This document shows, one piece after another, positions 26,865-36,258 of a stretch of DNA of 64,000 bases. This DNA is from Streptomyces sp. AC558_RSS880 (GTDB lineage Bacteria; Actinomycetota; Actinomycetes; Streptomycetales; Streptomycetaceae), in contig NZ_JAGMUJ010000150.1 in assembly GCF_019049255.1 (NCBI RefSeq), positions 1-64,000 of the forward strand, given 5' to 3'. The translations under genes and the position numbers were made by a program. Each line of letters starts with the position of its first letter. Positions within the stretch are counted from its first letter, which is position 1. A model generated the notes under the pieces. That model was not told the DNA's origin and did no database searches. It saw only the letters and a list, made by a program, of their open reading frames with translations.

Positions 26865-29800
26865 CGCAGGGAAGCGACCCGGCTCAGCACGCCATCGCGA
26901 TCATCGGGGTGGCGTTCACGCTGCCCGAAGCGGAACACCTGTCCGCACTGCACGACAACCTCGGCGCCGGCCGCGTCAGCGTACGGCCGCCGGCCACCGA
27001 CCGCGTCCGCCACGCGGGAGGCGACCCCGACGCCGCCTACGCCCCCTGCGCCTACCTGCACCGCATCGACCAGTTCGACCACGCCTACTTCGGACTCTCG
27101 CGGCGTGAAGCGGAATTCATGGACCCGCAGCAGCGCATCGCCCTTCAGCTGTCCCACCGGGCCATCGAGAACGCCGGCTACGCACCGGGCGCGCTCAAGG
27201 GCTCCCGTACGGCGGTGATGCTCAGCGCTCCCCACTCCCGCTACGCGAGTCTGTTCACCGAGCCGGACCCGCAGCAGATCCTCGGCACCATCCCGTCGGC
27301 GACCCCTGCCCGCGTCGCCTACCTCCTCGGTCTGCACGGTCCCGTCCTGACCGTCGACACCGCGTGCAGCAGCGGCCTGGCGGCCGTGGCCATGGCCGTA
27401 CGCGAACTGCGCAGGGGCGAGACGGATCTGGCCCTGGCCGGCGGGGTGAGCCTGCACACGGTGCTGCACCCGCGCGAGAGCGTCGACGAGTTGCCCGGCA
27501 TCATGTCCCCGACAGGTCTGTGCCGCCCCTTCGACACGGCGGCCGACGGCTCCGTCGGCGGTGAAGGCGGCGGCGTGGTGCTGCTCAAGCCGCTGGCCCA
27601 GGCCCTGACGGACGGCGACCACATCCACGCCGTGCTGCGCGGTGTCGCCATCAGCCACAACGGCTACCGCGCCACCAGCATGAGCGCCCCCAGCCAGGAC
27701 GGTCAGGCCGACACGATCACCGCCGCCTGGCAGGACGCGGGCGTGCCCCTCACCAGCGCCGGCTACTTCGAGGGACACGGTTCCGGAACGCCTCTGGGCG
27801 ACATGGTGGAGATCGCCGGCCTGCAACGCGTCCTGGACGGCGCGAACGCCCGGGAGCCGTACTGGATCGGCGGGGTCAAGGGCAACGTCGGACACCTCGA
27901 CCACGCCTCCGGTGTCGCGGGACTGTTGAAGGTGCTGGCCGGGCTGCGCCACCACACGCTGTACCCGACCGCCCACTTCACCACCCCGCACACCGCGATG
28001 CGGGACGGCGGCGCGGTCCGGGTCAATGACGTGCCGCGCCCCTGGCGGAGCCGCGGGGCCGGGCAGCCGCGCCGCGCCGGGGTCAGCTCCTTCGGGCTGA
28101 CCGGCACCAATGTGCACGTGATGGTGGAGGAAGCGCCGCGGCCGGCCCGCCCCGCGCCCGCGGCGACCCCCGCCGAACTCGTCACCGTCTCCGCCGCGAG
28201 CCCCGCCGCGCTGGCGCGCTACACGCGACGGCTGAGCGCCTTCGCCGCGACCACCGAGCACCATCTGGCCGAGGTGGCCCATGCCCTCAACCGAGGCCGG
28301 GACGACCACCGTCACCGCCTCGCGGTGGTCGCTCGCAGCACCGGCGAACTGTCCGAGACGCTCGCCGCGGCCGTGCCGCCCGAGGAGCCGGTGCCGCCCA
28401 CGGCGCCGCCCGTGGTGCTGCTGTTCTCCGGCGACAGCTCCGTCGCCGGCGTCGACGACGCGGCCTGGCTGCGGCTGTGCGCCGAGCTGGACGTGGCCGA
28501 CGGCGCCCCCGCCGCCGGGGAGACGGCTGCCGCCCGGCTGCTGCGCCGCCAGCACGTCCTCCGCCGGATCCTCGAGGCTCTCGGCCTCGACACCGGCCGG
28601 CTCGTCGGCAGCGGGCCGGGCAATCTCGCCGTGCACGTCGCCCGCGGGCGCATGTCGCTGGCCGAGGCGCTGGAGAGCGCGGCGGACGGGGACCTCACCG
28701 ACGCCGTCGACGACGAAGGTCTGGGCCGCGCCGTCCGCGACTTCGTCCGAAGCGGTGCCCTCCTGGTCGAGGTGGGAGGCGACGGGGTGCTCTCCCGGCG
28801 CATGCGCGGCCTCGGGCCCGGCCTCCCGATCGTGTCCCTGCCCGCGGACCAGGGACGCCGCGGTGTCCTGGAGGCCTTGGCCCAGCTGTACGGACTGGGT
28901 GCCGCCATCGACTGGAACCGCGCCTACGCACACACCGACCTGGCTCGTGTCGAGGTACCCACCTACCCGTTCGAGGAGACCCCCTGCTGGTACGGCCCCC
29001 AGCCCACCCGGCGCGGTGCGGCGGGGCCGCCTCCCGAGACCCGTCCGGCGCCGACGGACGACGACACCGAGCGCACGGTGGCCGAGCTGTGGTCGCGTGT
29101 GCTGAACGAACCCGCCGTCGGCCCGGACTCGGACTACTTCGCGCTCGGCGGCAACTCGATCGGCGGTATCACGGTCATCCGCCGGATCGAGGCCCACTTC
29201 CGGGTCCGCGTCACCTTCGCCGACCTGTACCGGCACCGCACCGTGCGGCAACTGGCGGCCGTCATCGAGGAACGGCGCGCCGGCGGCGGGGAACGCGCCG
29301 ACTGGGAGATCCCCCCGCTGGCGGCCGGAAGCCGGGTCCCGCTCTCGTACAACCAGGAACAGCTGTGGTTCCTGGACCGCGTCTCGTCCCCCGGCCCGCT
29401 CTACAACATTCCCGGTGTGCTGCGCTACCGGGGCCCTCTGGACGTGCCCGCGCTGCGCGCCGCCCTCGCCGACGTGGTCACCCACCAGCAGGTACTGCGG
29501 ACCCGGATACCCGACGAGGACGGGCGTCCCCACGTCGTGTTCGACGCGCCCGTCCCACCGCTCCACCAGGTCGACCTGCGGGAAGTGTCCGAGGACCTGC
29601 GCGAGGCCGAGGTGGCGCGGCTGCGGGCCGAGGAGGCCCTCGCGCCCTTCGACCTGGCCACCGGGCCGCTGATGCGCGCCACCCTCATCACTGTCGCCGA
29701 CGACGAGCACGTTCTGCTGCTGACCTGGCACCACATCGTGTGGGACGGCGCCTCCTGGGACATCTTCTTCGACGAACTGGAGGAGAGCTACGCCGCTCGC

Positions 29801-32800
29801 CGCGAGGGCCGGGCCCCGCAGCTGCCCCGGCTTCCCCTCGGCTTCGGTGACTTCGCGGCGTGGCAGCACGACTGGCTCCGGGACGAGCGTCTCCGTGCGG
29901 GCCTGCGGTTCTGGCGTGCGGAACTGGCCGGCGTCAGGCCCGCGGAGCTGCCGCTTGACCGGCCCCGCCCGGCCGTGGAGTCGCACGCGGGAGCCCTGAT
30001 CGAGTTCACCCTGCCCGCGGAGCACGCCGCCCGGGTACGGCGGTTCAGCCAGGAAGAAGGCGTCAGCACCTTCGTGACCATGCTGGCCGCGGTCAACGCC
30101 CTGCTCCACCACTGGGCCGGCTGGCAGGACGTGGTGGTGGGTGCCGCCACCAGCGGCCGCTTCAACCCCGCGACACATCCGCTGATCGGCTACTTCAACA
30201 ACGTGCTGCCCTTCCGCACGCCGGTCGATCCCACCTGTGGCTTCCGCGAGCTGGTGCGGCGCAGCGCCCGGACCGTGACCGGCGTCCTCGACCACGAGGA
30301 GATTCCCTTCGGGAAGATCGTCGCTGATCTGAAGCCGCAGCGTGATCCCTCCCGGCACCCCCTGTACACCGTCATGTACACCCACCAGAACGCCGCGTCC
30401 CGCCCGCGCGCCCTGCCGGGGCTGACGTTGGTGTCCGAGAAGGACCTCGCCGGGGTCGCGCCCGGCACGGCCAAGGCCGACCTGACCCTCGGCGTCTACG
30501 ACAACGTCGACGGACCGATGAGCGGTTATCTCGAGTACGCCGTCGACCTCTTCGACTCCCGCACCATGCACGCTCTGCTCTCCCGGTTCGTGACACTCGT
30601 CGGTGCCGTGCTGAGCGAACCGGACCGCAGGCTGGCCGACCTGGCGCACGACACCGCGCAGACCCCGCCGAGCATCCTGACCACGCCTGCCGCGCGGCCC
30701 GCCGGTCCGCCGGCGACGCGGGCGCTCCGCGCGTTCGCCGCCCGCCGGCCGCACCAGCCGGCCGTCGTCGACGGCGACCGCGTCTGCGACTACGCCGAAC
30801 TCGACCGGCTCACCGACCGGCTCGCCGCCCGCCTGACCGCCGCCGGGGTCGGCCCGCAGGAGCCCGTCGCGGTCCTCGCGCCGCGTGGTGTGGAGCTGGT
30901 GACGGGCTGGCTCGGCGTTCTGAGGAGCGGAGCCGCGTTCGTGCCCCTCGACCCGGCGGCCCCGGCCGGCCGCATCGAGGAGATCCTCGACGAACTCGGC
31001 TGCCGCGTCCTCGTCACCACGGCCTCCCTGACGCCGTCCCGCACCGAGGGGCGCACGGTGCTGACCCTGTGCCCGGACGACGGGAGCTCCGCCGCACCCG
31101 TGCCCGACCCGGGGCCGCACCCGCAGAGCCTCGCCTACGTCTGCTTCACCTCGGGTTCCACCGGCCGCCCGCACGGATGCGCGATCAGCCACGGCTCCCT
31201 GGACAGCCTGCTGGACTGGTTCGGCGACTGGGCCCGCCTCGAGCCGGGCGACCGGGTCGCCCAGTGCTTCGCCGCCGGATTCGACGGCGCGGTCATGGAG
31301 ATCCTCGGCACCCTCAGGCACGGCGCCACCCTGCACATCGTCCACGACACCCTGCAGACCCCCGCGGCACTGCTGCGCCGCTTCGCCGACGACCGCATCA
31401 CCGTCGCCTGCCTGCCGACCGCGCTGGCCGAACTCGTCCTCCAGCACGACGAGCACCCCGGGAACCTCGCCCTGCGGGCGCTGGCGGCCGGTGGCGACCG
31501 GCTGCGCGTCCGCCCCGGCCGGCCCGCCCGCTGGCGGCTGGCCAACATGTACGGGCCCACCGAATGCACCGTCGTCTCCACCTGCGGCGAGGTCGTTCCC
31601 TCGACGGGCCCCGCGCTGCCCGACATCGGCGGCCCGATCCCCGGCACCCACGCCTACGTGCTCGATCCGGGTCTCCGGCCCTGCCCGGTGGGGCGGACGG
31701 GCGAGCTGTACCTCGGCGGGGCCGGTGTCGCCCGCGGCTACCACGGCCTCCCCGCGGCCACCGCCGCCCGCTTCGTGGCCGATCCCCACGCCGGGGAGGC
31801 GGGCGCCCGCATGTACCGCACCGGCGACCTGGTACGCCTGACCGCGGACGGGGTGCTGGAGTTCCACGGCCGCAACGACCGGCAGGTCGAGATACGCGGC
31901 CGCCGGGTGGAACCCGCCGAGGTGGAGCGCGTCCTCCTGGAACACCCCGCGGTCACCGAGGCGGCCGTCCTGGCCGAGCCGACCGCCACCGGGAACCGAC
32001 TGAGCGCGCACATCGCCGGCGAGGACGCGCCCGCACCGGCGGACCTCAGGGCATGGCTGGAGCAGCGCCTGCCCGGTCACCTGGTCCCCGACCTGCTGAC
32101 CACGCACGACCGTCTGCCGCAGACCCCCAACGGCAAGTACGACCGTGCCGCGCTGCTGCCTCCGGCGGCCGGCGCCGCCACGCTCCACGACGACGGGAAC
32201 ACCATCGTGACCGACCCGTCCACCCGGCCCGCTCCCGCGGTCGACAGGGAAACGGCACAGCGCGTGCTCGCCGGGATCTGGGAAGGACTGCTGGGGCACC
32301 GTCCGGTGCGGCCCGAGGACAACTTCTTCGACATCGGCGGCGACTCGGTGCTCTCCATCGCCGTCGCCGCCCGCGCCGAACGCGCCGGACTGGCCCTGAC
32401 CCCCCACGACGTCCTGCAACACCCCACCCTGAGCGACCTCGCCGAGCGCGTCCTGCCCACCTACGCCGCTGCCGGACCCGCCGGGTCCGGACCGCCCCGC
32501 GGGCCGGTCCCGCTCATCCCGATCATGCACGCGCTGCTGGAACGGGCCCCCGATCAGGCTCGTGACTTCGTCGTCGCCGAGACCCTGCGCATCGACCCGG
32601 GCGTCCCCGCCGAAACGGTCCGGGCCGCCCTGGACCGGCTCGTCGCTCTCCATGAACCGCTGCGCTACCGGCTCAGGGGCAACGCGCTCGGCCACCGCCT
32701 GGAATGCGCGGACGGCGAGCACGCCGACCTGCTCGACACACGGGCGGTGCCGCACCTGGACGACGACGGCCTGACCGCTTTCGTGGCCGGCGACGCCCCC

Positions 32801-33799
32801 GACGTGGTCGCCGGCGTCGACCCCGTGCGCGGGCCCATGCTGCGCGGCCGCTACTACCACCGCGGCCCGGACCGCCCCGGCGTCCTGCTGCTGGCCATCC
32901 ACCACTTCGCCTTCGACCAGATCTCCGTCGTCTCGCTCCTGGAGGATCTCAACGCCGCCCTGCGTGACCCCCGGCCCGGCGCGCTGCCGGACGTGCCGGC
33001 CGCCTCACGGCGCGCCTGGCGCGCCTGGGCCGAACATCTGTCGCGCATCGCCCGGTCCGACGAACTGTCCGGCGAAGTCGTCTACTGGCGCGACGTCCTG
33101 GACGCCGGACGCGCCCGCGTCGCCCTGTCCTCCCGGCCCGCGTCCCCCTGCACCGGGACGGCCGTACTGCGGCGGCGGGTGCCGGTGGACCGGGTGGCCC
33201 GGGTGCTGTCCGCCTCCGGAACACCCGGACGCGAAGCCGCCCTGGCGGCCGTGGGCTGCGCCGTCAGCCGCTGGCGCGGCGCGCCGGACGCCTACGTGCT
33301 GACCGTGAGCGAAGGCTCGCCCCACGCGTACCGGCCCGAGAACCGCGCCAACTCACTGGGCTGGTTCACCAGCGCCTTCCCTCTCGTCCTGCCCGCCGCC
33401 ACCGGGCAACGCGCCGATGAGGCGCTGCCCCGGGTCGCCGAAGTCCTGCGCGCGGTGCCCAACGACGGTGTGGGCTACGGCGTCCTGCGCCATCTGAGCC
33501 CCGACAGCCCCGCCACCCGCGCGCTGCGCGCCCTGCCGGAGCCGGAGATCCTGGTCGAACACAACGCGACCGGCCATCACACCCTCAACGCGTCGTCCGG
33601 ACCGGCGCACATCGGAGAGCCGCTCGCTCTGCCGCAGAACGCGCTCCTGTCCTACCTGCCGCTCGCGATCGTCACCCAAGTGACCGACGGGGAGTTGCAC
33701 ATCATCGTCGCCCACGACGCGCGTCTCGACGACCGTCGCCTCGATGAACTGGCCGATCTTCTCGTCGAGGCCTTCGCCGAGCTCGCCGGAGAGGACTGA
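26861..33799 (+). CDS. Hybrid PKS-NRPS: KS, degenerate AT, ACP, C, A, PCP, E-like
   Basis: 2312 aa from GTG at 26861. The KS (about 10-430) is intact: Cys169 in DTACSSG, His in EGHGSGT and KGNVGHLDHASG. The following region (about 430-715) keeps both ends of an AT (VVLLFSGDSS; LVEVGGDGVL; VPTYPFEETPCWY) but is about half normal size. Its GHSxGE motif reads GSGPGN (583-588), so the catalytic Ser is Gly585. ACP follows (LGGNSIG near 757), then C (HHIVWDG), A (from about 1290, code D-G-M-C-A-G-M-V-V-K, unassigned), PCP (IGGDSVL near 1823) and an epimerization-like domain (about 1880-2312) with HHFAFDQIS, NSLGWFT and VPNDGVGYGVLR. There is no KR, DH or TE. The module should extend the Phe-type chain with hydroxymalonate and then add one amino acid. 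Confidence 0.93.
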   Translation: MTQGSDPAQHAIAIIGVAFTLPEAEHLSALHDNLGAGRVSVRPPATDRVRHAGGDPDAAYAPCAYLHRIDQFDHAYFGLSRREAEFMDPQQRIALQLSHRAIENAGYAPGALKGSRTAVMLSAPHSRYASLFTEPDPQQILGTIPSATPARVAYLLGLHGPVLTVDTACSSGLAAVAMAVRELRRGETDLALAGGVSLHTVLHPRESVDELPGIMSPTGLCRPFDTAADGSVGGEGGGVVLLKPLAQALTDGDHIHAVLRGVAISHNGYRATSMSAPSQDGQADTITAAWQDAGVPLTSAGYFEGHGSGTPLGDMVEIAGLQRVLDGANAREPYWIGGVKGNVGHLDHASGVAGLLKVLAGLRHHTLYPTAHFTTPHTAMRDGGAVRVNDVPRPWRSRGAGQPRRAGVSSFGLTGTNVHVMVEEAPRPARPAPAATPAELVTVSAASPAALARYTRRLSAFAATTEHHLAEVAHALNRGRDDHRHRLAVVARSTGELSETLAAAVPPEEPVPPTAPPVVLLFSGDSSVAGVDDAAWLRLCAELDVADGAPAAGETAAARLLRRQHVLRRILEALGLDTGRLVGSGPGNLAVHVARGRMSLAEALESAADGDLTDAVDDEGLGRAVRDFVRSGALLVEVGGDGVLSRRMRGLGPGLPIVSLPADQGRRGVLEALAQLYGLGAAIDWNRAYAHTDLARVEVPTYPFEETPCWYGPQPTRRGAAGPPPETRPAPTDDDTERTVAELWSRVLNEPAVGPDSDYFALGGNSIGGITVIRRIEAHFRVRVTFADLYRHRTVRQLAAVIEERRAGGGERADWEIPPLAAGSRVPLSYNQEQLWFLDRVSSPGPLYNIPGVLRYRGPLDVPALRAALADVVTHQQVLRTRIPDEDGRPHVVFDAPVPPLHQVDLREVSEDLREAEVARLRAEEALAPFDLATGPLMRATLITVADDEHVLLLTWHHIVWDGASWDIFFDELEESYAARREGRAPQLPRLPLGFGDFAAWQHDWLRDERLRAGLRFWRAELAGVRPAELPLDRPRPAVESHAGALIEFTLPAEHAARVRRFSQEEGVSTFVTMLAAVNALLHHWAGWQDVVVGAATSGRFNPATHPLIGYFNNVLPFRTPVDPTCGFRELVRRSARTVTGVLDHEEIPFGKIVADLKPQRDPSRHPLYTVMYTHQNAASRPRALPGLTLVSEKDLAGVAPGTAKADLTLGVYDNVDGPMSGYLEYAVDLFDSRTMHALLSRFVTLVGAVLSEPDRRLADLAHDTAQTPPSILTTPAARPAGPPATRALRAFAARRPHQPAVVDGDRVCDYAELDRLTDRLAARLTAAGVGPQEPVAVLAPRGVELVTGWLGVLRSGAAFVPLDPAAPAGRIEEILDELGCRVLVTTASLTPSRTEGRTVLTLCPDDGSSAAPVPDPGPHPQSLAYVCFTSGSTGRPHGCAISHGSLDSLLDWFGDWARLEPGDRVAQCFAAGFDGAVMEILGTLRHGATLHIVHDTLQTPAALLRRFADDRITVACLPTALAELVLQHDEHPGNLALRALAAGGDRLRVRPGRPARWRLANMYGPTECTVVSTCGEVVPSTGPALPDIGGPIPGTHAYVLDPGLRPCPVGRTGELYLGGAGVARGYHGLPAATAARFVADPHAGEAGARMYRTGDLVRLTADGVLEFHGRNDRQVEIRGRRVEPAEVERVLLEHPAVTEAAVLAEPTATGNRLSAHIAGEDAPAPADLRAWLEQRLPGHLVPDLLTTHDRLPQTPNGKYDRAALLPPAAGAATLHDDGNTIVTDPSTRPAPAVDRETAQRVLAGIWEGLLGHRPVRPEDNFFDIGGDSVLSIAVAARAERAGLALTPHDVLQHPTLSDLAERVLPTYAAAGPAGSGPPRGPVPLIPIMHALLERAPDQARDFVVAETLRIDPGVPAETVRAALDRLVALHEPLRYRLRGNALGHRLECADGEHADLLDTRAVPHLDDDGLTAFVAGDAPDVVAGVDPVRGPMLRGRYYHRGPDRPGVLLLAIHHFAFDQISVVSLLEDLNAALRDPRPGALPDVPAASRRAWRAWAEHLSRIARSDELSGEVVYWRDVLDAGRARVALSSRPASPCTGTAVLRRRVPVDRVARVLSASGTPGREAALAAVGCAVSRWRGAPDAYVLTVSEGSPHAYRPENRANSLGWFTSAFPLVLPAATGQRADEALPRVAEVLRAVPNDGVGYGVLRHLSPDSPATRALRALPEPEILVEHNATGHHTLNASSGPAHIGEPLALPQNALLSYLPLAIVTQVTDGELHIIVAHDARLDDRRLDELADLLVEAFAELAGED

Positions 33800-33800
33800 C

Positions 33801-34808
33801 ATGGCCGCCCCGCTCGCCGTCCGCGCCGCTTCCTGGTACCTGCCCAGCCACCGCATCGCCGTGGCCGACCTGCCCGAGCTGGCCGCGCTGGATCCCCACG
33901 AGCGGCACACCTGCCGGTCGCTGGGCATCGAGACGGTCACCGCCGACGACACCCTCGGCGCGGACGGGCTGGCGCTCGCGGCCGCCCGTCAGGTCCTCGC
34001 CGAGGTCGGCCTGGACCCCGCCGACCTGCAGGCCCTCGTGGTGGTCGAATCCCGGGCCCCGGATTCACTCATGGCCTCGGAGGCGACCCGGCTGCAGGAC
34101 CTGCTCGGCGCCCGGAAGGCGACCGTGTTCTCCGTCGGCGGTCTGGGATGCGTCTCCGTCACCCCGGCGCTGCTCACCGCCCGCGGCCTGCTCGCCGCCG
34201 ACCCGCACCTGGAGCACGTCCTGGTGGTGCACGGCAACAAACCCGCCACGCCCGCCCGTTACCGGCACCCGGTCACCGTGAACGGGGACAGCGGCCAGGC
34301 CCTGCTGCTCGGCCGCACCGGCCCGGTGCGCGTCCTCGACATCGCCCAGGAGACCAACGGCGCCCACTGGGACCTGTTCCGTGTGCCCTTCCGCGACCGC
34401 CCGGTGGCCGAGTGGCGCGAGGAGTGCCGGGACACGGCGGCCTACTCCTTCCAACTCGCCCTGGAGACCCGCCACCGGCTGCGCACCATGCTCACCGGCC
34501 TGCTGCACCGCGCCGGCCTGAGCCGCGACGACATCGACGGGTACGCCTGCCAGAACCTGTCCGCCGGCGGCTTCGCCTTCACCGAGGACGCGCTCGGCAT
34601 CCGGTTGCTGCCCGCCTGCCGCGACAATCTCGACGGCTACGGCCATCTGGGGCCCAACGACGTCCTGCTCAATCTCTACACGGCTCTCGACCGGGGCCAG
34701 CTTCCCGACGCCGCCCGCACCGTCCTCATCAACGTGAGCCCGGTGGCCGCCTGGAGCCTGCTCCTCATCGAGACCGGTCACGCCGAAGACCGTACGCACC
34801 ACCTGTAG
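33801..34808 (+). CDS. KASIII-like acyltransferase (ChlB3/CerJ-type)
   Basis: 335 aa thiolase-fold protein. ATG at 33801, one base after the PKS-NRPS stop codon, has GGAGAGG upstream. Cys117 (GGLGCVSV) is the KASIII nucleophile position. The HQAN segment of FabH is replaced by CQNLS (250-254), and the FabH Asn loop by GHLGPND, giving His282 and Asp287. A GHLGxxD loop is what I recall of KASIII relatives that transfer acyl groups, such as ChlB3 and CerJ, rather than condense them. CerJ transfers malonyl units. Sitting first in the hydroxymalonyl-ACP operon and just after a PKS module with a dead AT, its likely task is to pass hydroxymalonyl from the free ACP to that module. A chain-releasing role, as for KASIII proteins of tetronate pathways, is the alternative. 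Confidence 0.8.
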   Translation: MAAPLAVRAASWYLPSHRIAVADLPELAALDPHERHTCRSLGIETVTADDTLGADGLALAAARQVLAEVGLDPADLQALVVVESRAPDSLMASEATRLQDLLGARKATVFSVGGLGCVSVTPALLTARGLLAADPHLEHVLVVHGNKPATPARYRHPVTVNGDSGQALLLGRTGPVRVLDIAQETNGAHWDLFRVPFRDRPVAEWREECRDTAAYSFQLALETRHRLRTMLTGLLHRAGLSRDDIDGYACQNLSAGGFAFTEDALGIRLLPACRDNLDGYGHLGPNDVLLNLYTALDRGQLPDAARTVLINVSPVAAWSLLLIETGHAEDRTHHL

Positions 34809-34825
34809 CCCAAGGAGAGAACCTC

Positions 34826-35080
34826 ATGGACAAGGCGACCGCGGATCTCCTCGCGTTCCTCGCCACGGCACTGGGCACCGAAGTCGGCCCCGACGACGAC
34901 TACTTCGCCACCGGGCTCGCCAACTCGCTGTTCGCCCTGGAACTGGTCACCTTCGTCGAGCACCGCTTCCGGCTCACCGTCGAAGTCGAGGACCTGCACC
35001 TGGACCACTTCCGCACCGCCGCACGCGTCCTCGCCTTCGTGCACGACAAGGCGCCCGGTTCGGTCACGGTGGGGCCGTGA
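34826..35080 (+). CDS. Free-standing acyl carrier protein
   Basis: 84 aa. The 4'-phosphopantetheine site is GLANSLFALELV, with Ser in the usual DSL position (here NSL) at the head of helix II. Acidic DDDYF precedes it. ATG at 34826 follows AAGGAGAG. It overlaps the next gene by GTGA. It is expected to carry the three-carbon unit from glyceryl to hydroxymalonyl while the three following enzymes act on it, as FkbJ and ZmaD do in methoxymalonyl- and hydroxymalonyl-ACP pathways. Confidence 0.93.
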   Translation: MDKATADLLAFLATALGTEVGPDDDYFATGLANSLFALELVTFVEHRFRLTVEVEDLHLDHFRTAARVLAFVHDKAPGSVTVGP

Positions 35081-36258
35081 GCGCGACGCCCGGGTCCTTC
35101 GGGCCCGGCGTGGCCACGGCCGTCGACGCGACCGCCTTCGCCGCGTCGGTGCGCGACGACGCCGCGGTGTGGGACCTGCGGGGACGCCTGCCCGACTCGG
35201 TGCGCCGGCAGGCCGCGAGCGCCGGATTGCTGGGAGTCGCCCTGCCCACCGCCTACGGCGGCGCCGGCGGCTCACCGGACGACCTGGCCCGGGTGTGCGT
35301 CCGGGTGGGCGCGGTGTGCAGCTCCCTGCGCGGGCTCGTCACCGTGCAGGAGATGGTGGCCGCCGCGGTGCTGCGCTGGGGCACGCCCGAGCAACGCGCA
35401 CAGTGGCTGCCGCCGTTGGCGCGCGGGGAGGTGTTCGCCGGTTTCGCCGCCACCGAGGAGGGTGCGGGCACCGCTCTGGCCGAAGTGGACACCCGCGTGC
35501 GCGACAGCGGCGACGACGTGCTGATCACCGGCCGCAAGCTGTGGATCACCTTCGGACAGACCGCCGACGTCTTCCTGGTCCTGGGCAAGGGCGCGGGCGG
35601 CCCGCTCGCCGTGCTCGTCGAGGGAGACCGGCCCGGCGTACACCGCGAGCCCGTTCAGGGACACCTGGGCATGCGCGCCGCCGGCATCGCGCACGTCTCC
35701 TTCGAGGGCGTACGCGTGCCGCGCTCCCACTTGGTCGGCCCGCCCGGCCTGGGCCTGCACCACATCATCGGCACCGCACTCGACCACGGCCGGTTCACCG
35801 TCGCCTGGGGGTGCGTGGGCATGGCCGAGGCCTGCCTCGACGCCGCCGCCGTCCACGCCGCGCGCCGTACCCAGGGCGGCGTGGCACTCGCCGAACACCA
35901 GCTGGTCCGCTCGGTGCTCGCCCGCGCCGCCGTGGACACCGCCGCGGCACACGCGCTGTGCACCCGGGCCACCCGGTCACGCGCCGAAAGGCGTCCTGAA
36001 GCCGTGACCGAGACCGTGCTCGCCAAGTACGCCGCCGCGCGTACCGCCGCCGACGTCAGCTCCGGCGCGGTGCGGATACTCGGCGCGACCGGGATCGCCC
36101 CGGACAGCCTGGCCGGGCGCTTCTTCCGCGACGCCAAGGTGATGCAGCTCATCGAAGGCTCCGAGCACGTGTCCGAACTCCATATCGCCGACCGTCTGCT
36201 GCGCCGGCACGGCGTCCGTCGCGCGGACGGTTCCCACCCTCCGGAGGCCGCCTCATGA
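35077..36258 (+). CDS. Acyl-CoA dehydrogenase-family enzyme (FkbI/ZmaE type)
   Basis: 393 aa flavoprotein of the acyl-CoA dehydrogenase fold. Recognisable segments are the N-terminal helical LGVALPTAYGGAGG, ATEEGAGTALAEV and GRKLWITFG of the substrate and FAD sites, and a C-terminal LGATGIAPDS ... QLIEGSEHVSELHIADRL. In FkbI and ZmaE the enzyme oxidises the three-carbon unit on the ACP toward the malonyl-type product. GTG at 35077 overlaps the ACP stop. Position between ACP and FkbH-like genes supports the assignment more than any single residue. Confidence 0.9.
   Translation: MSATPGSFGPGVATAVDATAFAASVRDDAAVWDLRGRLPDSVRRQAASAGLLGVALPTAYGGAGGSPDDLARVCVRVGAVCSSLRGLVTVQEMVAAAVLRWGTPEQRAQWLPPLARGEVFAGFAATEEGAGTALAEVDTRVRDSGDDVLITGRKLWITFGQTADVFLVLGKGAGGPLAVLVEGDRPGVHREPVQGHLGMRAAGIAHVSFEGVRVPRSHLVGPPGLGLHHIIGTALDHGRFTVAWGCVGMAEACLDAAAVHAARRTQGGVALAEHQLVRSVLARAAVDTAAAHALCTRATRSRAERRPEAVTETVLAKYAAARTAADVSSGAVRILGATGIAPDSLAGRFFRDAKVMQLIEGSEHVSELHIADRLLRRHGVRRADGSHPPEAAS

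Noticed and set aside
26159..32905. 2248-codon minus-strand frame
   Set aside because: Antisense shadow of the PKS-NRPS gene and the end of the preceding NRPS gene.
26861..33799. Tetronate pathway, suggested by FkbH, ACP and KASIII together
   Set aside because: Two dehydrogenases of the FkbI and FkbK type are in the same operon, which tetronate sets lack, and the PKS module lacks its own extender loading. Kept only as an alternative for chain release.
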